64,000 nucleotides of DNA. It comes from Selaginella tamariscina. Taxonomy: Eukaryota > Streptophyta > Lycopodiopsida > Selaginellales > Selaginellaceae. The position numbers and the translations under genes were made by a program. Positions 38,656-50,477 of the stretch are shown piece by piece. The notes below the pieces were generated by a model that ran no database searches, was not told where the DNA came from, and saw only the letters and a list, made by a program, of their open reading frames with translations. Each line of letters opens with the position of its first letter. Within the stretch, counting starts at the first letter, position 1. The stretch lies in the NCBI GenBank assembly GCA_003024785.1, contig PUQB01000128.1:441812-505811 (forward strand), in the 5' to 3' direction.

Positions 38656-38916
38656 ATTGTACAATAATATAGGTCGGAGCTTTTATACTCACAACTCCAA
38701 GCTAATCTGGTCATGAGTCTAATATGGTCATGAGCTAAAAATAGTGACCCTTATCCTTTAGGCATATCCTGTAGTATATCCTATAGGCATATCCTGTAGG
38801 AATACCCTGTAGGTATATCTTATAGGCATATCATGTAGGTATATCCTATAGGCATATCCTGTAAGTATATCCTATAGGCATATCCTGTAACTCATATCCT
38901 GTATCCGGTCATGACA
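38553..38916 (-). repeat. 5' LTR of the chromovirus
   Basis: 364 bp, TGTCA...TGACA ends, same TATA box and CAGTTACTATCAA word as the other LTR, and more units in the CCTGTAGG/CCTATAGG tract. Confidence 0.95.
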
Positions 38917-38921
38917 CCAAT

Positions 38922-39480
38922 TACTATTGGGACACACAGATGAAAGATGGGTGATGGGTGTTGTTTCTCAGATGGAGGATGGTTGGTTTTATCTTGAGGA
39001 TTTATTAACATCAATATTGGTATTAATTTATCACAAGCAATATTCTTAGTGATGTGTGTGCGTGCATGTGTTTGCTATGGACTCATGATAGTTTTCTATA
39101 ATATATATATTTATTTACTATATAATATGTATTATAAGCTTTAGAATGAGTATATTCTAAATACACAACTCCAAGTTTATTGGAACTTTTGGATAGGTTT
39201 ATTTGTGTGTGCATGCATGTTTTCTCTGTACATATCCTCACCTATATCATATATTACAAATGTATATATAATAGCCATGTGTATCGGGTTTTATATAAAA
39301 GACTACTATACATCTAGTTCATTGGCATGTGAACACACACATACATATATTATATTTAAGTATTTAAAAATATATGTTAAATCTCTTTTTTATAATTGTA
39401 CTATGTTTTTAGTAATTAAAAACACAATTATAAAGTTTCTAATTAAACTTTAAAATTTGTTTTTAACTACAAGGTTGTTT
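38922..39480. other. AT-rich flank with the right copy of the ~120-bp direct repeat
   Basis: 39,075-39,195 is the second copy of the repeat at 33,003-33,125. The rest is AT-rich, with no gene seen. Confidence 0.65.
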
Positions 39481-40150
39481 CATTACTCGTTGGGGTGCAT
39501 CCTTTAAGATGCCTAGAGCTTTGCCTTTATTCTTCTATGTGATAAGATACCAAATGTCCTCGTCATCACCTATTTCAATTAGAAGTAACATAATATATAA
39601 CATGTTACAATTAACCTTCTTAACCTTCCTTAATAAAATTCTCTAATGATTCTTTAAATGACCAAGGGTATGCTCAGTTACAATTTTAGTAAATGACAAT
39701 TTGAAATTAAATTGTTTTACTTGATCACTCATATTTTTAACATATGACATAACAAGTCAAGACAAATTAAAGTAACTTGAATCTTCCACAATGTATTTTG
39801 AAAACTCTTCATGAACCCTTTCTAACTCGAGGGCCATTTAACTGTTGCTTAGATTTAGCTAGGTTATAAAATCTTAACTTATGTAAGGTTCATGTCATTG
39901 TTGCTTCCAACCACCTTTGTATAGACATCCATAAACCTTGCTCTACTATGTATTATTTCTTGACAACTTATAATTTTTATCCTTGTCTATATAGTCATAT
40001 TGTATGTGCATTAGCTAAAAGTTTCGAGTTCAATAGTGTACAATCTATAACTCCACAACAGTTGAAAATTTACGAAGTGCTTCAAAATCATGTTTAACCT
40101 TTGTTTAAATCGACTGGCCATTTAAAAAAATGACTCATGTGTTCTAAAAT
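39480..40150 (-). pseudogene. PIF/Harbinger-type transposase relic
   Basis: Minus-strand translation, with stops and frame changes, gives the ordered landmarks of the HARBI1 family. Near 40,060-40,090 it reads GVIDCTLLNSK (first catalytic Asp block). Near 39,900-39,950 it reads RFMDVYTKVVGSNNDMN (the -GSxND block of the second Asp). Near 39,590-39,720 it reads FNFKLSFTKIVTEHTLGHLK followed by RILLRKVK (third acidic block and the LKxRWRIL-like segment). No inverted terminal repeats were found. The copy is heavily decayed and clearly inactive. The call rests on eye comparison with the family pattern, but three blocks in the right order and spacing make it fairly secure. Confidence 0.6.
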
Positions 40151-43100
40151 AACTCCAATGAATTTTTGATAATATTTACTTAGAATGGACTTTGCAACAC
40201 TTGTATGTTTCGATATTTAAAATAAAATTAATTCAATATTTAATCTTATCAAAGTTATTGCAACATGTTTCTCAACACTTATATTTCTATTAAACTTCAT
40301 TGTTGGGGCTGTCATGTCAAATATAAGTTTGAATTATTCTTAATTAATTTGAACCAATTCCTATTATCATTTTTTATCAATGAAAACATTTTAATGTTCT
40401 CACCAATAAAAAACCAAGGTCGAATGTAAATTTACCTTCAAAATCACCTTCCTTAAGCAAGAGCGTGTTTTTTCAACATCTTGTAAATTTGACCTAACCC
40501 TTTTTTAATACATACAATTAAATTACCAATGCTTCAAACAAAAAAGCATAATTGTTGTTATGTATCTTCATCCTCTTCTTACATCATTAAAAATTTTCTA
40601 ATTCCATAAGAATTTTGAAACCCTATCCTAACCTTTGCTCTTCCTAACATGGCAATAAAATTAAGTCACATGTTACCCTTACCTTTACTCTCACCTTGAT
40701 GAGGGTGAATGCACATGACTTTATCACATTTACTAATTACCCTTAAACTGATATGGCATTTAAAAAAGGGTCACATGTGTGCTTACCCTCACTCTCACTC
40801 CTATATTGAATTTTTTTTGTTTTTCAAAGACATTTAAAAACATACACGAAAGCTTATTTTTAAAGAGATTTATATACAAACCATTCCATCTTCTTATAAA
40901 TTAATTAAAATATTTCTTATTAAAGGGAATAAACAACAAAAATTAATTTATATTTTAATGGATGTGTACAATTGGGACTAGTGCTAAGGACATATTGAAA
41001 AACGATCAATCCAAGATTTTAAACACTTAATTTTCCAAATTTGATTTTTTTTGGTGCTTTGGCCACGTCCAGAGAAATCTTTACTCTACTACTAAGGTTT
41101 ATTAGAATATTCTTGTTTACATGTAGTTTACATGTATTGTAAAACTAGTCTTAATTCTAAGTATACTTTTTCCTTAAATAATTTCTTTTATGGTCTCTTT
41201 TTTCTTTGCATGAAAATGTATATCTATGTATTATATTTTGAAATTAAATTATTATCAATATGTTTAATATTAGAATATATTAATATATAAAGGACACATA
41301 TATATTCATATTAAAATTTGAAACATAATGTATGTTATAGTTTAAATATATTATCCATATACTTATATAAACATATATTCTATTAAAAGTTAGGATTCTC
41401 TTCAACATGAGCAATAAAATTTAAATAAATACATATGTCAAATAAAACTTAAACTATTTAACTAAGTATATACTTAAAATAAAATCTTAACATTGTTATT
41501 CTATAGGGTCTTAACCTAAAATACTTTCAACATAAAACCTTCTTGAAAACTAATTAGTCCCATACATGATGTAGACAGTGATCTTAAATACCTAATATAG
41601 TTCTTGTTTGTGTGACGCTTGCAGGCACATTAGAATATCCTAAAGTTAATTTTTGTAGCATTATATTTTGGTGGTTCATGATATATTCTTTTCTCATAAG
41701 CGATTTTCATGAGTAGCATCATGGTCTTGACGTGGCTTTTTAGTATAGTGGTAATAAAAACTAGCAATGGCAATTCTTTAAGTGTGGTCATTTGGAAGAA
41801 TAATTAATTTAATTGACAAGGTAATAAAATTTATCATGAAGAAGTTTGAAATTTACAAACAATAAAACATTAGCACTTTAGTGACCATCAAACTTGATGG
41901 TGAGACCATGCAATAATAGTTCTAGGACAAAGGCATAAAAAATTGAATGAACCTTTATGAAAGTGGGAAGTTGAAGGTAAAAAACAAGATCATTGTAAAT
42001 AATTCAAACATTGTGTTATAGTTTTGACTTTTAACATTACTTTTTTACTTGGGAAGTCAAGTGTTGTTAATAATGAATTAAGTTGTCGGGCCTTTGTATA
42101 TAGTGAGAAACATCCCAACTAGTGCACTTAAGTGTTTTAAATGTTAAATATCTTTAAAAAATGTTAAGTGAAAATAAAATTTACCTTTTTTAAAAACTCT
42201 TTCCTTTTCCGTTAATTCCAATTTGAGTTTACATTTGTGTTTAGTAAGTTCAACATGTTAAATAGTGAATACCCCTAGGGTTCATAAACATGAAAAAACA
42301 AGGGAGGGGCATTGTCACATATATTATGCGGAATAAGTGTAAAGGGGAGCATGTCAGAGATTGAGAGGCCTTTGACTTTTTTCCTTTCCTCGTCTACATA
42401 AGCCTAACTTGTTAAGGCACAGTTTTGTGCGTGGGTATGTCACATCCTAAAGCTATCAACTTACCTTTATTATTGGCAAATTTACACTATTGTGTTTGAG
42501 TATGCCCAGGTTACACCCTTAGTTTACACATGGTCACACACCCAAGATAAACACGATGTCCAATTATATTTGACACGTTTAAATCACCAAATTCAATTAA
42601 GAATATAATCAGTACATGAACAATGAGAGAAAAGTTTTTAAAAAGATAAGTTCTAACTTTATTAAAAGACAGCTATTGACACTAAGTAAATTATTTCCTA
42701 AATAACTAAGTACACCTACACGAGCATGTTTCTTATTATATATGGCTTATCAATATATTAAATTTTTAATAAGTATAATAATCAACCTTTAAATTATCGT
42801 ATAAAAACTATAATATATATATATTTTTTCATTCCTTGCGACCTTATCCATGTAGTCAATTGGATCTAATGACACAGTGTGCGCTCTAGACGTCTCATTC
42901 ACTCCACCCTAGCTGAGCTTTCATTTTAGGGAGGGCCCCCGCGGGTGACGGTGTTTTTGGCAAGTCGAATTTACGGATCCTTCTCATCTTACCTGACAAA
43001 ACATGGAGGCTTATGTGATTGGTGGATGCACTATTACTTTTAACCTGTAAAAAATTTATTTTTGCTGAATGGTTATTGATTAAAAGCAAATATTCTTTTG

Positions 43101-44790
43101 TTTTATTTTAACATAAGTATAGGAAAGTCTTGTGATATCCGAGCATCATACAAATGAACGGTCTTGTTGTATGTATGAGTGGAGAAATGAGGATATTCCT
43201 GTATTTCTAACTAAAGGTTCTACCTCCGTTCAAAACCAATGTATATTGCTGTCTGATTAGTGCCTATAGCTATAGGAAAATAGATTATAGTGGGGCTTCG
43301 TTTGGATGGACAAAGTATTCTAAACATGTAGACAGTCAGCACATACATCATTTTGGGCCTCTGATTGTGTGAGTATGTGAAGGATATTGGCCCAAAAATG
43401 GCTGGCTATATATGACATGTCTACACAATATGTAGTAATTAAATTAAAACTTGATTACTTAATAAACACTACAAAAGCAATGTAACACCTTAAGTTAGAC
43501 TACTAAATTATTAAAACCCTAATATGAGGAAAATCAGTATAATTTTTACCCTTTGGGACGCAGAGATTCGTATATATATCTATAATACATTATTAACATA
43601 TCAAAAATGATAGGGTTTAAATTTTACTTCTTATATAATTAATTTCTTAAAAAGAATTTAAAAGTGAAATAAAACAATTATCTTTTAAGACAAATATCAA
43701 TATGTATACACATGTGAATAAAAATGTCAATTATATGAAAAAAAATTTAATTTCATTAAGTAATTAGTTTCTTACTTAATTGATTTATAAAAATTTAATA
43801 TAAAATTCTTGGAATGTAATGATTATTAAATTTCAATTTCAAGTTTTTTTACTTGCTATTGATTTGGGAAAAGAGATTTAGAATCTAATAACCTAGTTTA
43901 TAATAACCTTGGTTTATTGATTCTATAAAAGAGTAAAATAGCAAAAAAAAATGTATAAGTAAACAACATGATTTACCAAATTTTGTACATTGTCCTTACA
44001 AGATGAAAACATATCACCAAATTTTTTTTATGAAATTAAAACATCATATATAATATTTAATATTTTAGTATATAATTTAGTAATCTATGCAATAGTTTTA
44101 AGTTATATATATTATTTGAATCTCAAAGTTTAGGAACCTCAAAAATTTAAGCTTTTTGTTTAGTTAAATGTGTATAGATATTGTATTCATTTCATTATTT
44201 AATTTTTAAGATAAAATTTATAAGTGCTCTTTATCATTATATGATTTGGAAAAATCTTGATTGAATATAAATTAATAAGTATTAAAAAATATAAATTAAC
44301 CCATAAACGAGCTAAAAATGATAAAATACTAAGATTTTAAATTTATAAAATATGTGGTATTAGAATGGCAATTGTAAATATGTATGTATATATATATATA
44401 TATATATGTGTGTGAGTTAGTCTAATTGATGCGCTGCATGTACTGTACAAACATCTATACAATTCCGTACAAATGGACAGCAAACAAAATTGTAGTTGTT
44501 TATATAGAACTTCATCTTTGGAGCCCAATTGGTGCCAATGATATATTCTTTACTAGAAACAAATTTTGAGTAAGTATATTATGATGTAGGAAATTTTAGA
44601 AAGGTGATATAAGTTTTGAATGATTATATTCTTTTGTTTTTCTAAACAAAGGGGAATCACTTCATAAATGATTCTTGAATCAAATTAAAAAAAAGGTCCA
44701 TTATTTCTTTATTGTAAAGAAACTTTCTAGTTGTGAACCAATCATGATTAATTTATCAATTTGAAGAAGATTGGTTAACATAATTAAATA
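40151..44790. other. AT-rich DNA without recognised genes; one GC-richer island
   Basis: No gene is supported. Segment 42,840-43,060 stands out as GC-richer, with words such as GGGCCCCCGCGGG; its longest minus-strand frame ends KTPSPAGALPKMKAQLGWSE near 42,895. There is no splice or family signal, so it is left as unexplained. A palindrome-like GTGCTAAGGACAT near 40,981 is related to the motif family of 44.8-49.5 kb. Confidence 0.4.
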
Positions 44791-47700
44791 AAAGGCCATC
44801 CTTGACATGGAAGATGGTTCATGCAACAATGTATTTCTGAATTGTATTATTAAGGACAATTATCCCATACTCAGCACTAAGGATAGTTTATGCAATATTA
44901 TGTGTCAGAACAATTGTTCCATCCTTGGCATCAAGTAAGATATAATGGATTAGGATACTTTTCACAATAATGTGCCCTCGATATCGAGGGTGGAGTAGGG
45001 CCCTACAGAAGCATTTTAGAGCTGGCGAATTTATCAAGGATGTTCATACATATGTTTCGTTTGTTTATTTTCTTCAAAAAAAACTTTATTTTGCTATTTT
45101 CTAGGTTACCTCTTTCTCTACCACCCTTTCACTTGTTGCAGCATCATCAAACACTCTTAGTGGGTATACTCTTGACAAGGCTGGATGTAATAAAAACAAC
45201 TTTTTAATTCTTCTTTTTGTCGTCGCAACAAATTGTTTTCCTTATGCATTCTTAATAGTTGCTTATTCCTTTTGGCTGCCCTTTTCCGCAATCGTTTTCC
45301 TCTTCTAATTGGATGGTGACATATTCTCTCCATCTTGGGACCTACATCACCTTCATTTAGGACGTCGTAACATCATTTCCTCATATTTGATAGAAGGGTT
45401 ATTTTTCTTTATCTTTTTGGGTGTGGGCTTATTTCCACTTCTGGTTCATAATCCAATTCTTTCTCCAACTATCTTTCTAGCGGCACATAGGGAATCTTCA
45501 ATAGTGAGAACCTAAACAATGATAACCCAAAACTTGTAGTCCATTTATACTTATGCAGTGTGGGTGAATGCATGGTGGGCATGCGGCAACCTTGTCGAGG
45601 AGCGTGCAAGAATATTCCATTGCACCCTCAAAGGTATATACCATGACACTATTTATGAATTTTCTCTTTAATTTTTGAGGAAAAAAAATTGTGTATAACT
45701 TGCAGGGTTTTTAATCACATATTCAAATTTGCTTATAAATGACAATATATAATAAATTCTATTATGATTCTATTAATATTAATGTCAAACGTTTACTATG
45801 AGAATGATTACAAACTCTTTATGTAATGTATAATAATATAGTAATGAATATACTATTAACTTAAACAATCAATTCCTTTGGGTTCATATTCAAAATTCAT
45901 GTTTTCTGTTTCATTTTTAGATTGTTCATCTTTATTGTGGTTTCTTATGAAATTGATTATAATATCTTATGAGAACATTAACAACGATATCCATGCAAAA
46001 GCAAGAGCCAGATTTACTTATGCAATTTGTTTTGTAAAAATTTCTTGATCAAATTGAAGAAAATCCTTATAGGATTCGAAGATCTCACAAGAGATATTTC
46101 ATTTGATAATGGCACGTTCCAACTTGATCTTGATTTAGAAATGGATTTCATAATCCATATGAAGGAGCTTGTTGTATACTAGTCAAGAACATCTCTTCAA
46201 ATGAGTCTCTAGAGATTTTAAAAAATTATATTGATGCATCAAACAAGTTAGGTGATGTCTTTCATTGTTGTTTTTATTTGAATAATCTAATATAAGGTCC
46301 TTAAGAAATCCAAATCTCAATTAGTCAAACAAAGAGCCTATAATTAAAGAGGAGGCCAATGAAAAGCCACCTTTATATGAATTCTTTATGCAGTCAAGTA
46401 TTTCATGTAAGGAATATCTTGAGCAAATGCAAGCGAGTCATATGCATTAAAGTTCCTCAAGCATACAATGGGGATATAATTTTTGAACTTACTCTTATTT
46501 CTAGAGAGACAAACAATTCAATGACATAAATATAGAGAGCAAAGGATGGACATGTTTAACTAGGAAATATGAATTGCACTGGAAAGATTTCAATGGTAGT
46601 TTGAGTTAGTTGGTACAGTGATAATCTTTCATGACAACATTAACTATTTGTATCTAAACAAGGTGGGTGCTAACCAACAATTCTAAAATTACACTTTGTA
46701 GTGTAAATTATAGTAGAATAGTTAAATTCAACTCAAGAAAAACTTAGGTGTAAATTTTGTGGCTTTTAATCGAAATGCATGCGTGCATGTGATGCTATCA
46801 TTGTAGTTTCTTCCAACACATACATGATAAGGTTATTCATCCATGTTGGTTAGCATAATCATCATGTTTCCCTTGGCACATCTCAAGTATTAAAGGATAA
46901 CATGTTGGGGAAGGTGCTTGTTCAAATTCTAAAGGCAACATTGAGCACCATCCATCATTAAATATCATTTTTAACTAAATGACAAATATTGACCCAACCA
47001 CTAGCAGTCTGTTGACACGAAAGGAACTGCAAGTAAATGAGATTTTGCCATTAATTAACAATCAAAGGTATGTTCATTGACTTAAAAATCCTTGGCATTG
47101 AGGATGGCAACCATTCTCATCAAAATCCATCTTCGACATCGATCATGTTACGCTTTGAAGCAATATCTTATGCTAATATTGGGTGTTTGTACAATTTGTT
47201 TTGTCCTTAGTGTTGAACATAGAAATTGTTACATTTTTTATTCATTTTTATTTGTTTACATCACGTAAATTATCCCTTTCTATCCATGGTCCAAGGACAT
47301 GCCTCAACATGACCAATGTCTTCAACACTTAGGATGTTAGTATACAAAGTTAGACCTTCTTCAAATGTATCTTAGGGTTTGCATATTTTTGTCCTTAGTG
47401 CTGAGGACAAGTTCTTCGATTCAACTCATTATTATGGTATATTTGAGGTAAGTAAAAAAACATTCTCATTGCACCTCATATAAGATAAAGAATTTATTAT
47501 ATTCGGCAAACATGAAGTTTATTGTCACTAGCTATGGTATGAACAAGCTTTTTAAACTTAAGAGGTCTTTGCAATGGCCTTACTTGGAGTCTTTCATTTT
47601 TCCTGAATAGTGCGTCGATAAGGTTCCTTATGTTTTTAAAATGTCATTTATGAGAATGAATTCTTGTTTGCACATAATTAATATAATGTGTTCCAGATTG

Positions 47701-49475
47701 GACTTACAAGATGCATATTTGTGTTTTGATTATATGCATAGAGTTGCCAATTGGGCCACTATAAACATTTTTGTCTATGACCATATGTAAGTATAAGTAC
47801 ATTGTTAACTTTTGAACACATGCAAATATCCAGAAGCACATTAAGTTCAACTAGTTCTACAATTTAAAATCCATATAGATAGTTGTTATATATGAGATGA
47901 AAACTGAAGATGTTTCATTTAACACATGAGTTATGTTGGAATAAACTTGTTAGTGTTGTTATGCATTTGGGATTTGAAGTACCCTATATTTGTAGTTTCA
48001 TGGGTGTAGCTGGTTGAAATGATGTGAAAAAAGGTGAGAAAACAACATTGGAGCCGACATTAATTTGCAAAGTAGCATTAACATTACATTTCTATTATGA
48101 TTAGCATTTATTTATAATGCAAGAAACTCTAGAGTAGTAATGCCTCATCCTTAATGTCAATCTTATTGAGTCAGGGAATAGTTTTCAAAAGCACTAGGAA
48201 AAAAGTTACACATTGTGAATGTTATTAAATTTAACCTAACTGATGATTTCATGTAATATACTAGAGCATCTTTGTGAATCAACATTTAGGTAGTGGCCCA
48301 TCGTCAATAAACCTATTATCTAGACATGTCAGTAAGACCACTGTATCTTAGAGATGTTGTTTTGATGATAGAAGAGGCTTCCTTTAAAGTTGATATTCAA
48401 TTAGATAACTAAATTATCAACAAACATACAAAATGTGTTAAGAAAAAAATTATATGTTCTTATTTCAAAAGGTGATTCATACATGCTAGACTATATAAAT
48501 TGCATAGTTTCCAAAAGGTTAAATACTGATAATTTTGCAACAACACTTTCTAGGCTTGATTTTGACAATGCTAATCATGTCTAAAACAATATTGTGCACG
48601 AAGAAGTTGTACTGATAAAAATTGGGTTATATATTGAAATAAAGGAAAAGCAAGGTGTCACATGAACAATTCAAATTCATATAAGAAATTGGTTTACCCA
48701 ATTTGTCTCTTGAGAGTGCATAATGTTCATGTTCCTTGTTTCTTTGGTGCTGTGAAAAATAGTACAAAGGACAAAATCATGCAACTGGTCCAAAACTTAC
48801 CTATGTAAATAGTGTCCTAGATGCCAAGGATGATAATAAAGCTTACATGAACAATCTTTTATTATATGTTTTGTCCTTGATACTGAGGATAATAAACTAC
48901 CAACTTCCTCCTCAAGAACCACATCTATGAACAAATAAGCATTAACAAATTGAAAGTAATATTAACAAATAATTTAAAAACCCATTTCATATTGATGTTG
49001 ATTTCAATTTATGTTACCATGTTAGTCTTTTACACATATGCTATTACCAATGCCATGAAATTCCAAATGTAAGGACCTTCTATATGGGTTTTTTATTTCA
49101 AAATATACCTAGAAGCAAGGAAGGACATCAAATCCAAAGTCACTGAAAGATATCTTAAAAAAGCAAGGAAATCAATCCACCGTGTTTATGTTATTCAAGC
49201 CTTCTCATTTAAAATATGTGATTATTATTATGTTTAGAACACTTGTTTCATCTTGTATATCACCGGGATGAATTATTCCTAGATGTATGTTGAATTCCCT
49301 TGTTTATATCTACGTGGTTCTACGTATGTAATAACACACTGCAATGCATCCTCTGTATAACGATGATTACTCTAGTGTTACACTACAGATGTAACGTGTC
49401 GATGTGTTCTCTTATTTATTTTAAAAAACACTAGATGTTGCTGGATAAGAACACGTCCTTGGCACCAAGGACAAA
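44791..49475. repeat. Region with ~11 copies of a ~20-bp imperfect palindrome
   Basis: The motif, best seen as TGTCCTTAGTGCTGAGGACA at 47,390-47,409, recurs in varied form at about 44,793-44,816, 44,861-44,886, 44,929-44,945, 47,088-47,107, 47,201-47,220, 47,284-47,300, 47,318-47,336, 48,811-48,832, 48,871-48,890 and 49,454-49,474. Each is an inverted pair of CCTTGG/CCTTAG-type halves. The surrounding sequence is somewhat richer in GC than the AT blocks and reads like decayed coding DNA, but no frame is long enough to identify. The motif spacing is irregular, so this is not a simple tandem array. Confidence 0.65.
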
Positions 49476-50477
49476 CGTGTGATACGGATTTATACCAAAT
49501 TGTACGGAAGTGGGCAAGTTTTAGTGTGCCTTTTAGCCTGCCCCTATACGTGTGTGTGAAAGACATATTACTTTTTCAACAAGTGGCATCAAATAAGATG
49601 TCCATTCAATTATAGCATTATATATAATATAAAATTATAAAATTATAAAACATTACAGTAATAAAATTACATAACTCTTTTCAAGTTGATTTAAACTTGT
49701 GCTGAATCTTTATATATATAGTAACTCTATTTTCAAGGGTAAAACTCGTACAGAAACAAAGTTTACATTGATGGATTGGCAAATATTAAGTATCCTTTTA
49801 TAAAATAGATTATAAAATATAAGTATTTATAAATACATCATTTTAAAGTATGTATGTTTAAAAAATACATAAAGAATATTTTTTATCTATATATAATGAA
49901 AATTATATATCACATTTACATATTTATAAAATGTACATTTAAACATTTAAACATTAATCACGTTTATATATATAGAGTATTTATATCCTAGCATTACATA
50001 GTTTTCCACATGTCAATTTTAGAATATTCTTCTCTCACTATAAACTGTACCTAATTAAACGCGTTGAGCTATTACATCAGCCATATGGCCAGTTGGAAGT
50101 TTCGACGCCATGGCGGCACTAGTAGTGGCGGAGTGAGCTCGCTGTGTATTAGGTACTCATCTGATATGTGCAAGGCGCGATTCAAGAAATCCCTGTCTAA
50201 TCTCAAAAGTCTCGTTTTTGCGCGTATAATCCCGTTTTTTCTCGTTTCACGGATTTCTTTATCGATTTCTTGTGAAATCCGGGTAATCTTGCATATTTCT
50301 TCATCGATTTGTGCTAAGGAGCGGCTGGAGTCCGCGAAATCCAGGTATCGGTCGAGGCGTCTCGTGACATTTTTCTGTCTAATCTGCGATAAGATCTTCA
50401 AAAATCGTTGAAGCATTCACTGATCTTGCTCGAAGAATCCGTGGAAAATCGTTCTTTTTGAGCAGCCTCTGTGAAAA
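49476..50477 (+). promoter_or_regulatory. Upstream region and probable 5' leader of the ankyrin-AAA gene
   Basis: DNA up to about 50,040 is AT-rich, with TATA-like words (TATATATATAGAG, 49,965-49,977). From about 50,065 to the ATG at 50,478, composition shifts to balanced GC without a recognisable protein, which suits a transcribed leader. A 115-codon open frame at 50,064-50,411, open on both strands, shows no family resemblance and is treated as leader sequence. Confidence 0.4.

Larger units (their letters stand above)
33316..38916 (-). mobile_element. Chromodomain Ty3/gypsy element (chromovirus) with perfect target duplication
   Basis: A 5.6-kb element reading on the minus strand, flanked by perfect CCAAT duplications (33,311-33,315 and 38,917-38,921), with LTRs of 347 and 364 bp starting TGTCA and ending TGACA. 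Parts in order: gag (from 38,454; MADFEQFQREHQ) with a zinc knuckle near 37,545-37,590 (CLYCGEVGHKAAKCP), protease (about 37,480-37,100), reverse transcriptase (about 36,550-35,900; [10 protein letters not shown]), RNase H (about 35,650-35,270), integrase (about 35,140-34,290; VDRFTKQAHFLPC), and a C-terminal chromodomain (about 33,880-33,710; YLVDWKGY...WEP). The purine tract AAGGAGGAGG adjoins the 3' LTR. The site expected to bind a primer is complementary to the element's own predicted RNA start (see separate entry). It is broken, with roughly ten to fifteen breaks. LTRs differ by about 3-4 percent outside a short-repeat tract, so it is of similar age to the second element. Confidence 0.95.

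Noticed and set aside
45309-45515. 68-codon frame with a hydrophobic stretch (LFFFIFLGVGLFPLL)
   Set aside because: Short, no splice or family signal, and the hydrophobic run comes from T-rich composition.
46000-48900. Decayed coding DNA of a MULE or other transposase, suggested by a stretch near 46,760 reading CKHACDAIIVV
   Set aside because: The phrase is short, no second domain is visible, and stops are dense. The evidence was too weak to name a family.
49378-49566. 62-codon minus-strand frame
   Set aside because: Overlaps one of the recurrent palindromes, has no family resemblance, and its length is compatible with chance.
50064-50416. Open frames of about 115 codons on both strands upstream of the ankyrin-AAA gene
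   Set aside because: Both strands are open over the same bases, neither resembles a known family, and the position suits a 5' leader. They are counted as untranslated sequence.
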